Counted from the first letter of the stretch, positions 1 to 9,141 are shown. The stretch is DNA of 64,000 nt from Bradyrhizobium sp. WSM1743 (GCF_000473065.1 NZ_AXAZ01000030.1:1-64000), one strand, 5' to 3'. The notes: generated from the letters alone by a model not told the origin. Program-made: numbers and translations.

Positions 1-260
1 CATTCCCGCTCCAGCCGCCGGCTCGACGGCACCCGATTGAGATAGCCGTAGATGTACAGCTTGAGCATAGTGCTGGGATGGTAACTCGGTCGGCCAGTGT
101 CGAGTGGCTGGACACCGACGAACCCCAGCTTGCCGAGATCGAGACCGTCGACGAACACGTCGACCGCGCGGACCGGATTGTCCTCGCTCACATAGTCATC
201 GAGCGACGACGGAAACAGCGTGCTCTGCCCCCGATCCACCCCTTCAACAAAGCGCTTCAT
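1..260 (-). CDS. IS1182-family transposase, N-terminal part (cut by window start)
   Basis: The reverse strand from an ATG at 260 encodes about 86 residues beginning MKRFVEGVDRGQSTLFP and continuing with SLDDYVSEDNPVRAVDVFVD, GRPSYHPSTMLKLYIYGYLN and SSRRLERE. This is the conserved N-terminal DUF772 region of IS1182-type DDE transposases; the catalytic domain lies beyond the window edge. The reading frame is open to base 1, so nothing seen here shows whether the element is intact. The element end should lie between 260 and about 345, just after the stop codon of the hydrolase that follows, but I could not fix its terminal repeat. Not in the listed complete ORFs because it lacks its stop in this window. 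Confidence 0.85.
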   Translation of the reverse strand, partial: MKRFVEGVDRGQSTLFPSSLDDYVSEDNPVRAVDVFVDGLDLGKLGFVGVQPLDTGRPSYHPSTMLKLYIYGYLNRVPSSRRLERE

Positions 261-353
261 CAGATGCCCCGCAAAATCGCAGGAAATCTTATCGCCCGAA
301 TCACAGCAAACAGAGCCTTTTCACACGGCCTGGGCCAAACCCGGAAGTACGCG

Positions 354-1559
354 TCACTTATTCGATCGGCACGCCGCGACAATCGCGTACAGCAGTTTCG
401 CGACGCTGTACCCAATATCTTCCCGCGTTAAACCCATGCGCAGGATCACCAGCTTACGCGAGGGGATGATCGCGATCACCTGGCGGAGGTGTCCTTGCAA
501 CATGAAGCTGTCGTCCGGGAGGTTGAATCCTTGGCCCCGCGCCAACCAAACCCCTCCACGACCGTAGACCGGGCCATGCCCCTGGTCGGACGCTGGCACG
601 GGTGAACGCATGTAGTCGACGAATCGCAGCGGCAAAAGCTGTTGGTCGTTCCATTCTCCACCCAAGCGTAAGAATTCGCCGAAACGCACCCAATCATGCG
701 CATTGGCGTAGAGAAAGCCTTCGCCGAGGAATGTGCCTGACGGGTCAGATTCGAGAACGGCGCTGGTCATGCCCAAAGGCTTGAACAATCGCTCCCGCGG
801 ATAAGCGCGCGCGTCCGCGCCAATCGCGTTCTGCCAGAGCCGCGCCAATAGGACGGATGAACCGCCGGAATAATTGAACTTCGTTCCGGGTGCGGCAACG
901 AGCGGGCGGTCCCTCGCGAAAGCGGCCGCGTCCCGCGCAAGACTCTCCAATCGTCCAGGGTCGGGAGAATCACCCTGATCTTCATTCCATTCCAATCCGC
1001 TTGTCATGGCCATCAGATCAGCCACCGAGATTTCCGCGCGCGCGTCGCCGGCCCATTGCGGAAACAGATTCTTCTTATCCAGCGAAAGTTTTCCGTCCTT
1101 GACCGCCACGGCCAAGGCGGCGTTCACGGTCTTCGTCATCGACCAGCCGAGTAAGGGGGTCGAAGCGTTGAAGCCTTCACCATAGGTCTCGCCAACAATG
1201 CGTCCGTCATGGACCACGACGATTGCGCGCATGCCAGGTCCCTGGAGCGCTGGATCGTTCAGCGCCGCCAGCAAACGCTTGTCATTGGACAATTCTACCC
1301 TCTCGCCGGCCGGCCAGAGCGCAGCGGACGTTGCTGGGGCCAAAGGCGGCGCGGTGCGGTCGGGGAGCTCGTCCTTTGAGACCAATGTGCAACCACGTCC
1401 CTCCTCATATTGGGCGTAGCGTTTGGCAAACAGGCCTCGATATGCCACCTCCACGCGCTGTTTGGCCGTGTCCACTCTGATTTTCATACTTTTGACGACA
1501 CGAGGAAGCGCAAACTCCACGTCGGTTCCGATGACCGCAGCCGCGTCGCGTTTGCCCAT
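354..1559 (-). CDS. Serine hydrolase of the class C beta-lactamase / esterase fold, leader out of frame
   Basis: A 401-residue protein with the SxxK nucleophile motif SMTK (about residue 140) inside GWSMTKTVNAALAVAV and a downstream YSG that fits the YxN position, as in beta-lactamase-like serine hydrolases such as 6-aminohexanoate-dimer hydrolase relatives. Substrate cannot be told. The in-frame ATG gives a start, MGKRDAAAVIGTDVEF, with no export signal. A typical signal anchor (MRLALKKLKVLVAIVLLGVL and on to FIPP) is encoded immediately upstream from 1653 but in a frame shifted by one. The family usually has such a leader joined to the hydrolase, so either a frameshift has separated them or the sequence carries an indel near 1560. 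It ends about 100 bp from the IS1182 transposase start. Confidence 0.75.
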   Translation of the reverse strand: MGKRDAAAVIGTDVEFALPRVVKSMKIRVDTAKQRVEVAYRGLFAKRYAQYEEGRGCTLVSKDELPDRTAPPLAPATSAALWPAGERVELSNDKRLLAALNDPALQGPGMRAIVVVHDGRIVGETYGEGFNASTPLLGWSMTKTVNAALAVAVKDGKLSLDKKNLFPQWAGDARAEISVADLMAMTSGLEWNEDQGDSPDPGRLESLARDAAAFARDRPLVAAPGTKFNYSGGSSVLLARLWQNAIGADARAYPRERLFKPLGMTSAVLESDPSGTFLGEGFLYANAHDWVRFGEFLRLGGEWNDQQLLPLRFVDYMRSPVPASDQGHGPVYGRGGVWLARGQGFNLPDDSFMLQGHLRQVIAIIPSRKLVILRMGLTREDIGYSVAKLLYAIVAACRSNK

Positions 1560-1653
1560 CGGGCGGGATGAAGGTTAGCCAGACGCTGAATGCCAAAACG
1601 CCGAGAAGCACAATCGCGACAAGAACTTTTAGTTTTTTCAGAGCAAGACGCAT
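1560..1653 (-). pseudogene. Out-of-frame signal-anchor segment of the serine hydrolase
   Basis: Reading from an ATG at 1653 on the minus strand gives a basic N terminus followed by a hydrophobic stretch (KVLVAIVLLGVLAFSVWLTF), a good signal anchor. After about residue 31 this frame turns into Arg/Gly-rich sequence that looks non-coding, while the hydrolase frame opens at 1559, one base out of register. I read this as the displaced 5' end of the hydrolase gene. Confidence 0.5.
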
Positions 1654-1659
1654 GCTTCC

Positions 1660-2227
1660 CCGACTAGTCTCAAGCGGACGTTGACCACACGCATCATGGA
1701 CGCCTTCTAAAAAACCTCAACTCAAAGTAGGACGGCTTCCAGTCGACCTTTCGCGGTGTCGAAGTTGGGTCAATTGCGTCGGTTCGGCCTGGGCCAAAGT
1801 GGCGTCCCGTTTACCACCCACGGCCGACATCAAAGCGTTGGCGGTAGTTGTCGCGATGGGCCTGAAACTGTTGCCTAATGGAAATCGGCCGGGGCAATCC
1901 GGACGAACGAAATCAAATCCTTGCCGGACACCCCGACTGACGAAGCAAAGCTCCGGCAAAACATGGCGCGGCAATGCAAGGCCATGGCCGCTGTCGGCCA
2001 GCCGATTGGCGCCGCGGGATGGGAACTCTAATGCGCAAGACGAGGTCCGATGGCGCCGGCCTTCGCTGTTGCGGAACCTCGATCTCGACAGAACATCGGA
2101 TGAGCGAAACGTGGGGCCGCCATGGAACGAACGCGCCGCAGGCCCGATTCAAGCCACATCCTCTCCGGATTTGCGGCTCATTGCCACCCAAGTCTTTGAT
2201 GACAAAGGGCTGGTTGAGAGTTGCGTC
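1660..2227. other. Gene-poor stretch with decayed repeat sequence
   Basis: No convincing gene. Around 1770-1850 the minus strand reads ALMSAVGGKRDATLAQ, which resembles the recurrent MSAxGGKADI-type spurious peptides produced by a dispersed repeat common in Bradyrhizobium genomes. The 14-mer CGGCCTGGGCCAAA at 1785-1798 is also present in the same orientation at 326-339, next to the transposase. The upstream extension of the gene that follows runs through this region but has no gene-like composition before about 2228. Confidence 0.4.
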
Positions 2228-3463
2228 ATGCGTAACCGGGAGACCAGGATGGGCAACCGCGCCGCAAAGTTCATTTCGACCCTCGTCGCCAGCATCATTG
2301 CCGGCGCGCCCTTGGCCGCGGTGTCGCAGAACGCGCCCACCGCATCGAGCACGGCCAATGCGGCTGCCGACTGCCTGGCAGCGCCGAAGGACGCCGCGCC
2401 GCAGGGGCAGCACTGGTACTATCGCCTCGATCGCACGACCAAGCGGAAATGCTGGTATCTGCGCGCCGCCGGCGACAAGGACAGCGCGAGGACCGCGCAG
2501 ACCACACAGGCCACGAGCGATACACCGGCGGCAGATGCGCCGGCCCCGCAGCAGCAGCATGCGGTGCAGGACGCGCGCGCCGAATATCTGACGCCGCGGA
2601 GCGGCGTCGCCCCCAATACGCCGAACGCTCCTGCGCAAGCCGCCGCCGCGACACCGGTACAACAATCCGGGGACCAGGTCGCCGACGGCAACGCGCAGCA
2701 ACCCGCGGGCGCCGCGCCCTGGCCCGATGTCTCCACAGCGTCCGCTCCACCCGCGCCGCCGCCGGCACCGACCGTTGTCGCGGCAGCCGCTCAGCCGAGC
2801 GCAAAGCCGTCAAAATCCCCGTCGCCCGTGGCGCTCGCTACGGCAGACAGCGCGACCGACAAGCCGACCGGTTCGGTCCAGATGCTGATGCTCGTGATCG
2901 GCGGCGCGCTGGCGCTCGCCGGGATCCTCGCCAGCCTCATCTACCGCTTCGCCGGCGCGCGCGTCCGCCTCCAGTCCGCCGACCGTCACGCACATTGGGG
3001 CGATTGGGAGGCGCAGAACCAGGACGGAAGCCGTGCGCCCTGGCTCGCTTCACAGCCGGCCGACGTCCGGCCGCCGCGCCCCGTCGACTTCGATGCGGCA
3101 CGTCCGCAACCGACAAGACAGGTGACGAAACTTGCCGCGATCGGCCGCGAGATCGATCTGATCGAAGCACGCAAGCGGCGCGCTGCAGTCCCTGCCGCAG
3201 AACCTGTCGAGATCAAGCCGGCCGAGGTCGAGATCAAGTTGTTCGATCGGGCTGCTGCACCCAAGCTAGCCGCCGACGAAATTGGTGCGGATCGCGATGA
3301 GGCGCCGGCAGGCCGCGATCAGGATGCCGTCGACGTCGACCTCATCACGACGATGCTGGAGCAGCTGGCGAAGGAAGGGCCGCGCCTCTCGCGGCCTAAC
3401 CTTGAAGCTGACCTTGCAAACTTCGCACGAAGCCTACGAGGCCAATCCGCCGCTCGCGCTTGA
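2228..3463 (+). CDS. Membrane-anchored Ala/Pro-rich protein of unknown function
   Basis: About 411 residues. The frame opens earlier, but the first credible start is ATG 2228 (MRNRETRMGNRAAKF) or ATG 2249, which has GGGAG upstream; either leads into a signal-type hydrophobic segment FISTLVASIIAGAPLAAV. The exported part has HWYYRLDRTTKRKCWYLR, an aromatic/cysteine motif seen in many rhizobial proteins of unknown role. A long Ala/Pro/Gln linker follows, then one membrane helix (about residues 216-240, MLMLVIGGALALAGILASL) and a charged C-terminal part of some 150 residues with RPNLEADLANFARSLRG at its end. The last 68 bases overlap the 3' end of gmk on the other strand. Function unknown. Confidence 0.7.
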   Translation: MRNRETRMGNRAAKFISTLVASIIAGAPLAAVSQNAPTASSTANAAADCLAAPKDAAPQGQHWYYRLDRTTKRKCWYLRAAGDKDSARTAQTTQATSDTPAADAPAPQQQHAVQDARAEYLTPRSGVAPNTPNAPAQAAAATPVQQSGDQVADGNAQQPAGAAPWPDVSTASAPPAPPPAPTVVAAAAQPSAKPSKSPSPVALATADSATDKPTGSVQMLMLVIGGALALAGILASLIYRFAGARVRLQSADRHAHWGDWEAQNQDGSRAPWLASQPADVRPPRPVDFDAARPQPTRQVTKLAAIGREIDLIEARKRRAAVPAAEPVEIKPAEVEIKLFDRAAAPKLAADEIGADRDEAPAGRDQDAVDVDLITTMLEQLAKEGPRLSRPNLEADLANFARSLRGQSAARA

Positions 3464-4055
3464 GGCGTTCGGCCTTCAGGATCGACTGCACCTCGGCGAA
3501 AGCCTCGTCGACGTCGCGGTTGATGACGATGTAGTCGTACTCGGCCCAGTGGCTCATCTCGTGGCTGGCGCGGCTCATGCGCTTGCGGATCACCTCGTCG
3601 GAATCCTGCGCGCGCGAGTGCAGGCGCTTCTCGAGATCGGCCGCCGAGGGCGGCAGGATGAAGACGCGAACCACGTCGACGCTCGCTTTCTGGTGCAGTT
3701 GCTGTGTACCCTGCCAGTCGATGTCGAACAGCACGTCCTGCCCGGCCGACAGTGCCGCCTCCACCGGAGCACGCGGCGTCCCGTAGAGATTGTCAAACAC
3801 GGTGGCCCATTCGAGCAGTTCGCCCTGCTCCACCATCGTCTCGAATCTGGGCTTGCTGACGAAGAAATAGTCGCGCCCCTCGACCTCTCCCGGCCGCATC
3901 GCACGCGTGGTCGCCGATACTGACATCTTCAGGCCAGGCTCCCGCTCGAGCAACATCCGCGACAGCGTCGTCTTGCCCGCGCCCGAGGGCGAGGACAGCA
4001 CGAACATCAATCCGCGCCGCTCGACACCGTCAGTTCCGTGACCGCCCGTCGTCAT
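3396..4055 (-). CDS. gmk: Guanylate kinase
   Basis: Phosphorylates GMP to GDP with ATP in the cytoplasm. The 219 residues carry the P-loop SSPSGAGKTTL near the start, the GMP-binding stretch around SVSATTRAMRPGEVEGRDYFF, and VLFDIDWQGTQQL, all typical of the family and of normal length. The start at 4055 adds 16 residues before MFVLSSPSG; the shorter start at the second Met is possible. It lies 3 bases after yicC, so the two are cotranscribed, as in many alphaproteobacteria. The 3' end overlaps the convergent gene by 68 bases. Confidence 0.97.
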   Translation of the reverse strand: MTTGGHGTDGVERRGLMFVLSSPSGAGKTTLSRMLLEREPGLKMSVSATTRAMRPGEVEGRDYFFVSKPRFETMVEQGELLEWATVFDNLYGTPRAPVEAALSAGQDVLFDIDWQGTQQLHQKASVDVVRVFILPPSAADLEKRLHSRAQDSDEVIRKRMSRASHEMSHWAEYDYIVINRDVDEAFAEVQSILKAERLKRERRIGLVGFVRSLQGQLQG

Positions 4056-4058
4056 CGA

Positions 4059-4946
4059 TCACTCCAGATTCTGGACCTGCTCGCGGAATTGCTCGACCAC
4101 GTTCTTCATGGCCAGCCCCGTGTTGGTCAGCTCGATGTCGTTCGACTTCGAGCAGCAGGTGTTGACCTCGCGGTGAAACTCCTGCGCCAGGAAGTCGAGC
4201 TTGCGCCCGATCGGGCCGCCCTTGCCCATCAGCTCGCGCGCCTGCGCGATATGCGAGGCGATGCGGTCGAGCTCCTCGCGGATGTCGGCTTTAGTCGCGA
4301 TCAGGATCGCCTCCTGCATCAGGCGATCGGCATCGAAACGATCAGAGGTGTCGAGCAGGGTTGCGATCTGCTCGGTGAGCCTGGCCTTGATCGCCTCCGG
4401 CTTGCGGCCGGGTGCGGCCTCGGCTTTCTTCGCCAGCTGCTCGATCTCGTCGACGCGCTGGGTCAGGATCTGCCCGAGCGACGTGCCCTCGCGCTTGCGC
4501 ATCTCGACGAGATCGGCGAGCGCCTTGTCGAAGGCGTCGGCCGCAGCGGCCCGCGCGGCCTTGTCCTCCTCCTCGTCGCCGTCGGGCTCGGCGATCTCGA
4601 CGACGCCCTTGATGGCGAGCAGGCCGTCGATGCTCGGTGCCACCGCGTCGACCCTGCCGGAGATCAGCGCAGCGGCCTTCAGGACCGCGTTGAGCACGTC
4701 CTCGTTGACGCGCACCGTGGCGGCGGCATTGGTGCGCTTGACGTTGAGATTGGCGTAGACGGTGCCGCGCGAGAGCAGCTCGCCGGCACGCTTCTTGGCA
4801 TGGGCCTCGAGCTCGTCAAACCCCTGCGGCAGCCGCACCCTGAGGTCAAAGCCCTTGGCGTTGACCGACTTCAATTCCCATTCGAACGTGTACGGCCCGC
4901 TCGCGCCGTGGCTTCGGGCAAAGCCGGTCATGGACGACAGCGCCAT
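4059..4946 (-). CDS. yicC: YicC/YloC-family endoribonuclease
   Basis: 295 residues beginning MALSSMTGFARS, the invariant opening of YicC proteins, with the N-terminal YicC-like domain, and the C-terminal DUF1732 with QEFHREVNTCCSKSND and the end NVVEQFREQVQNLE. Family members are endoribonucleases that act on small RNA and mRNA turnover in E. coli. It sits between mltG and gmk on the same strand with only 3 bases to gmk. Length is normal. Confidence 0.96.
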   Translation of the reverse strand: MALSSMTGFARSHGASGPYTFEWELKSVNAKGFDLRVRLPQGFDELEAHAKKRAGELLSRGTVYANLNVKRTNAAATVRVNEDVLNAVLKAAALISGRVDAVAPSIDGLLAIKGVVEIAEPDGDEEEDKAARAAAADAFDKALADLVEMRKREGTSLGQILTQRVDEIEQLAKKAEAAPGRKPEAIKARLTEQIATLLDTSDRFDADRLMQEAILIATKADIREELDRIASHIAQARELMGKGGPIGRKLDFLAQEFHREVNTCCSKSNDIELTNTGLAMKNVVEQFREQVQNLE

Positions 4947-5060
4947 CAGTTCAGATTCTCCAGGAACACGGGATTCGCGAGGCTATCAAGCCACGCGAAT
5001 CTTAAGACTATTTTGCCGGAAAGTGGAATCCGCAATGTCCGCAGGCATGGTCTGCGAGAC

Positions 5061-6335
5061 CTAGCGCTGGACCACCGGCGGCGAGGACTGCACCGCGCCC
5101 TGCCGGGCCGGCGCGGGATTGGCCGGGCGCGCCGCCGGCGGCTTCTTCTGCTGATTGGGCCGTGCCGGCGTGGTCGCAGTCGGCGTGTCGGCAGGTCCGG
5201 GCGCGGCGGCGGCCGGGGGCTGCGCGTCCTCGGCCGGCTCGACCGTGTCGTTCTGGATCTGCTTTTCCATCGCGCGCAGCTTCGCGACGTTCTTCTGGTG
5301 CGCGTCGTAGGTCTCGGTGAAGGCGTGCCCGCCGGTGCCGTCCGCGACGAAATAGAGGTCGCGGGTGCGGGCCGGGTTGGCGGCGGCCTCGAGCGAGGCG
5401 CGGCCCGGATTGGAGATTGGGCCCGGCGGCAGGCCCTCGATCACATAGGTGTTGTACGGCGAGGGCTGCGTGATCTCGCTGCGCTTGATTGGCCGGCCCA
5501 ACGTGCCCTTGCCGCCGACGAGCCCGTAGATGATCGTGGGATCGGACTGCAGCTTGATCCGCTGCTTCAGGCGGTTGACAAACACCGCGGCGACGCGGCT
5601 GCGCTCGTCGGGCTTGCCGGTTTCCTTCTCGATGATGGACGCCAGCGTGACCAGCTGCTCCGGCGTCTTCACCGGAATGTCCTGATTGCGGCGCTCCCAG
5701 ATCTCGGCCAGCACGCGCTTGTGCGCCTGCTGCATGCGCTGGATCACCTGCTCGCGCGTGGTGCCGCGTGGGAATTTGTAAGTCTCCGGCAACAGCGTGC
5801 CTTCGCGCGGCAGCTCGCGCACGCTGCCGGTGAAGATGTCGTTGTCGGACAGCCGCGCCACGATCTGCTCGGACGTCAGGCCCTCCGGAATCGTGACAGC
5901 ATGCTGCACCACCTTGCCCTCGACGATGGTGGCGATGACGTCGCGCAGCGACGCGTTCTTCTGGAAGGAATACTCGCCGGGCTTGAGGTCCGAGCTCGCC
6001 TTCAACGCGGCGACGCTGGCGATGAACACCCAGGGATTGACGTCGGTCACGCCTTCCCGGTTCAGCGTCTCGGCGATGTCGCGCTTGCCCGCACGCTGCG
6101 GGATGTTGACGATCTTGTCTTCCCTTAGCGGCCCGGGTGCTTCCAACACCTGCCGGCCGTAATAATACACGCCGCCGGCGCCGAGCATGGCGATCAGCAG
6201 AAGCGTGATGATGGCGTTGCCGACGATCACGATCGGATTGCGCGCGCGGTCCGATCGCTTGGGCGGCGGCGGGAGCTGCTCGGGCTCGAGCGCGGCCCGC
6301 GGACTCCGGGGTGAAATGGGCGGCCTTTCACTCAT
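5061..6335 (-). CDS. mltG: Endolytic murein transglycosylase MltG
   Basis: 424 residues: a cytoplasmic Pro-rich N terminus, one membrane helix (about residues 35-55, IVIVGNAIITLLLIAMLGA), and the YceG/MltG catalytic domain. The catalytic glutamate lies in LASIIEKETGKPDERS; the domain closes with SPYNTYVIEGLPPGPISNPG and YFVADGTGGHAFTETY. The enzyme cleaves nascent glycan strands in the periplasm. A low-complexity Pro/Ala tail of about 70 residues follows the domain. It is downstream of fabF on the same strand with a 126-base gap, the conserved order in this group. Confidence 0.96.
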   Translation of the reverse strand: MSERPPISPRSPRAALEPEQLPPPPKRSDRARNPIVIVGNAIITLLLIAMLGAGGVYYYGRQVLEAPGPLREDKIVNIPQRAGKRDIAETLNREGVTDVNPWVFIASVAALKASSDLKPGEYSFQKNASLRDVIATIVEGKVVQHAVTIPEGLTSEQIVARLSDNDIFTGSVRELPREGTLLPETYKFPRGTTREQVIQRMQQAHKRVLAEIWERRNQDIPVKTPEQLVTLASIIEKETGKPDERSRVAAVFVNRLKQRIKLQSDPTIIYGLVGGKGTLGRPIKRSEITQPSPYNTYVIEGLPPGPISNPGRASLEAAANPARTRDLYFVADGTGGHAFTETYDAHQKNVAKLRAMEKQIQNDTVEPAEDAQPPAAAAPGPADTPTATTPARPNQQKKPPAARPANPAPARQGAVQSSPPVVQR

Positions 6336-6461
6336 CGAAACAACCTGAATCCTGCCGGTTCAATCGCGGCCCGACAATCGCTTGCCCTGCCAAAATGCAC
6401 GCGCCCACGTCCATGACTATCGCCGAATACGGCAAAACGGTGGATTCGTCTCAAACGCAAA

Positions 6462-7727
6462 CTAACTGGCCAAACGCCGGACGATTACCGACGCATTGGT
6501 ACCGCCAAAACCAAAAGAGTTCGACAATGCGACGTTGACCTCACGCTGCTTCGCCTTGTGCGGCACGAGATCGATCGCAGTCTCGACCGACGGATTGTCG
6601 AGATTGATCGTCGGCGGCACGACATTATCGCGAATCGCCAGAATGGCGAAGATCGCTTCGATCGCACCGGCCGCGCCGAGCAGATGGCCGGTCGACGACT
6701 TGGTCGAGGACATCGCAACCTTGGAGGCGGCATTGCCAAGCAGACGCTCGACCGCGCCGAGCTCGATCTCGTCGCCGAGCGGCGTCGAGGTGCCGTGCGC
6801 GTTGATGTAGTCGAGATCGGACGGCGTCAGGCCGGCGCGCTTCAGCGCCGCTGACATGCTGCGGAAACCGCCATCGCCATCGGGCGACGGCGAGGTGATG
6901 TGGTAGGCGTCGCCGGAGAGGCCATAGCCGATCACCTCGGCGTAGATCCTGGCGCCGCGGCGCCTCGCGTGCTCGAGCTCTTCCAGCACGAGGACGCCGG
7001 CGCCCTCGCCCATCACGAAGCCATCGCGGTCCTTGTCATAGGGACGCGAGGCCTTCTCGGGCGTCTCGTTGAAACCGGTCGAGAGCGCACGCGCGGCGTT
7101 GAAGCCGGCAATACCGATGCGGCTGATCGGCGACTCGGCGCCGCCTGCGACCATCACGTCGGCATCGCCGAGCGCGATCAGGCGGGCGGCATCGCCGACC
7201 GCATGCGCGCCGGTCGAGCAGGCCGTGACCACCGAATGGTTCGGCCCCTTCAACCCGTGCGCGATCGAGACGTAGCCGGAGGCGAGATTGATCAGGCGGC
7301 CCGGAATGAAGAACGGCGACACCCGGCGCGGTCCGCGCTCCTTCAACAGGATCGCGGTATCGGCGATGCCGTTGAGGCCACCGATACCGGACCCGATCAT
7401 GGTGCCGGTCGCGCACTTGTCCTCTTCGGTCTCGGGATGCCAGTTGGCATCGTCGAGCGCCTGGCCGGCCGCGGCCATGCCGAAGATGATGAAGTCGTCG
7501 ACCTTGCGCTGGTCCTTCGGCTCCATCCACTTGTCGGGATTGAAGCTGTCGTTCGACCCGTCGCCGCGCACAACCGTGCAGGCGATCTTGGTCTGCAGAT
7601 CGGAGACATCGAAGCTCTCGATCCTGCGCGCACCGCTTTCGCCGTTGAGGATGCGTTTCCAGGTCGGCTCGACGCCACAGCCGAGTGGCGAGACCATGCC
7701 GAGACCCGTGACGACGACCCGCCTCAT
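6462..7727 (-). CDS. fabF: Beta-ketoacyl-ACP synthase II
   Basis: 421 residues with the Cys-His-His triad: Cys in VVTACSTGAHAVGDA, His in INAHGTSTPLGDEIE, and His in SSTKSSTGHLLGAAGA, plus the C-terminal SNSFGFGGTNASV. It condenses malonyl-ACP with acyl-ACP in fatty acid elongation. The gene lies 108 bases downstream of acpP with a hairpin in the gap. Full length for FabF. Confidence 0.98.
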   Translation of the reverse strand: MRRVVVTGLGMVSPLGCGVEPTWKRILNGESGARRIESFDVSDLQTKIACTVVRGDGSNDSFNPDKWMEPKDQRKVDDFIIFGMAAAGQALDDANWHPETEEDKCATGTMIGSGIGGLNGIADTAILLKERGPRRVSPFFIPGRLINLASGYVSIAHGLKGPNHSVVTACSTGAHAVGDAARLIALGDADVMVAGGAESPISRIGIAGFNAARALSTGFNETPEKASRPYDKDRDGFVMGEGAGVLVLEELEHARRRGARIYAEVIGYGLSGDAYHITSPSPDGDGGFRSMSAALKRAGLTPSDLDYINAHGTSTPLGDEIELGAVERLLGNAASKVAMSSTKSSTGHLLGAAGAIEAIFAILAIRDNVVPPTINLDNPSVETAIDLVPHKAKQREVNVALSNSFGFGGTNASVIVRRLAS

Positions 7728-7768
7728 ATCCGAAAACTCCGCATCGAAAGATTCACGGCCAATAACAA

Positions 7769-7807
7769 GAAACCGGCTGACCGCTGCGAAGCGGCCCGTC
7801 CGGTTTC
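7769..7807. terminator. Hairpin between acpP and fabF
   Basis: GAAACCGG (7769-7776) pairs with CCGGTTTC (7800-7807), with an inner CCGC/GCGG pair. There is no strong T-run on the minus strand, so it is more likely a partial terminator or mRNA-stabilising hairpin that lets acpP outweigh fabF. Confidence 0.45.
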
Positions 7808-7835
7808 AATGTTGTCCCCGCGAAAATGAAGAGCC

Positions 7836-8075
7836 TTAGCTCTTCGCGTTCTTCTCGAGAAACTTCGTGGCGTCGCCGACGGTGAGAATCGTTTCCGCAG
7901 CGTCGTCCGGAATCTCGCAACCGAATTCCTCTTCGAACGCCATCACCAGCTCGACGGTGTCCAGACTGTCGGCGCCGAGGTCGTCGATGAAGCTCGCGTT
8001 GTCGACAACCTTCTCGGGTTCAACACCAAGGTGTTCGACCACGATCTTCTTAACCCGCTCGCCAATGTCACTCAT
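7836..8075 (-). CDS. acpP: Acyl carrier protein
   Basis: 79 acidic residues with the phosphopantetheine attachment motif [18 protein letters not shown]. Carries the growing acyl chain for all Fab enzymes encoded around it. Normal length. It lies between fabG (312 bases upstream) and fabF; the long gap upstream suggests its own promoter, in keeping with the high level of ACP that cells need. Confidence 0.99.
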   Translation of the reverse strand: MSDIGERVKKIVVEHLGVEPEKVVDNASFIDDLGADSLDTVELVMAFEEEFGCEIPDDAAETILTVGDATKFLEKNAKS

Positions 8076-8387
8076 TGCTTAACCTCGTGTTGTTCCCTGT
8101 AGACCCGACCCCCCGGGACGATACGAGCCGTCGTGGTCGTTTGACTGCCTTCGCTTACGAACTTTGAATTGGCCCATCCTAACCGATAAAGGCCCCGGCG
8201 AACGACGGCCAAAGGCTCCGCATCGCCAATATACAGGGTTTCAAAAACCTGCAATGGCGTTCTTTGCCCATCCGTTGAAGGTCCGGTTATCATACTTCAA
8301 TTGCCTTGACTACAAGCCTCATTTCGCTCCGGAAACGGCCGTTTGCCGCATGCGGCACCGCCGTGACGGGCGGCGCGGCACGAGGCG
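8076..8387. other. Intergenic region between fabG and acpP
   Basis: 312 bases with no gene. It must hold the acpP leader; a purine-rich GAGGTTAAGCA precedes the acpP ATG on the minus strand. I do not see a clear -35/-10 pair or terminator. Confidence 0.5.
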
Positions 8388-9125
8388 TCAGATCATGGCC
8401 ATGCCGCCGTTGACGTGGATGGTCTGCCCGGTGACATAGGATGCTTCGTTCGAGCTTAGGTAGACAGCGGCCGCAGCGATGTCCTCGGGTGTCCCCAGGC
8501 GGGCGGCCGGAACCTTGGTCAGAATCGTTTCGCGCTGCTTGTCGTTGAGCGCGTCCGTCATCGGCGTCTTGATGAAGCCGGGCGCGATGCAGTTCGCGGT
8601 GACGCCACGCTTGGCGTATTCGGCCCCTAACGTCTTGATCATGCCGATCAGGCCTGCCTTCGACGCAGTATAATTGCCCTGGCCGGGATTGCCGGTGACG
8701 CCGACCACCGAGGTGATGGCGATGATGCGGCCGAAGCGCTTGCGCATCATCAGCTTGGTCGCGGCGCGCGCCAGGCGGAAGGTCGCGGTCAGATTGACGT
8801 TGATGACCTCGTCCCAGTCCTCGTCACGGAGTTGCACGAAGAGATTGTCGCGCGTGATGCCGGCATTGGCGACGAGGATGTCGACCTGGCCCATCGCCGC
8901 TTCCGCAGCCGGCACCAGCGCCTCGACCTCGTCGGCCTTGGAAAGATTGCATGGCAGCACATGGGCGCGCTCGCCGAGCTTGCCGGCAAGCTCGTCCAGC
9001 ACCTCTTTCCGCGTCCCCGATATCGCGACGGTGGCGCCCTGCGCGTGCAGCGCCTGCGCGATCGCGCCGCCGATGCCGCCGGTCGCGCCGGTGACGAGCG
9101 CCTTTCGGCCAGTCAGATCGAACAT
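8388..9125 (-). CDS. fabG: 3-oxoacyl-ACP reductase
   Basis: 245 residues from MFDLTGRKALVTGATGGIG. The ATG at 9125 is chosen because TTGGAGGAG sits 7 bases before it; a longer frame to 9191 has no such site. It has the NAD(P)H-binding GATGGIG, NAG at VANAGITRDNL, Ser in ITSVVGVTG and YTASKAG with the catalytic Tyr and Lys, and the end GQTIHVNGGMAMI. Reduces 3-ketoacyl-ACP in elongation. Lies after fabD with a palindromic repeat in the gap. Confidence 0.97.
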   Translation of the reverse strand: MFDLTGRKALVTGATGGIGGAIAQALHAQGATVAISGTRKEVLDELAGKLGERAHVLPCNLSKADEVEALVPAAEAAMGQVDILVANAGITRDNLFVQLRDEDWDEVINVNLTATFRLARAATKLMMRKRFGRIIAITSVVGVTGNPGQGNYTASKAGLIGMIKTLGAEYAKRGVTANCIAPGFIKTPMTDALNDKQRETILTKVPAARLGTPEDIAAAAVYLSSNEASYVTGQTIHVNGGMAMI

Positions 9126-9141
9126 TGATGACTCCTCCAAA

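Noticed and set aside
4038-6128. A 696-residue frame on the plus strand opposite yicC and mltG
   Set aside because: Arg/Leu/Asp-rich sequence typical of the antisense of high-GC genes; both minus-strand genes are certain.
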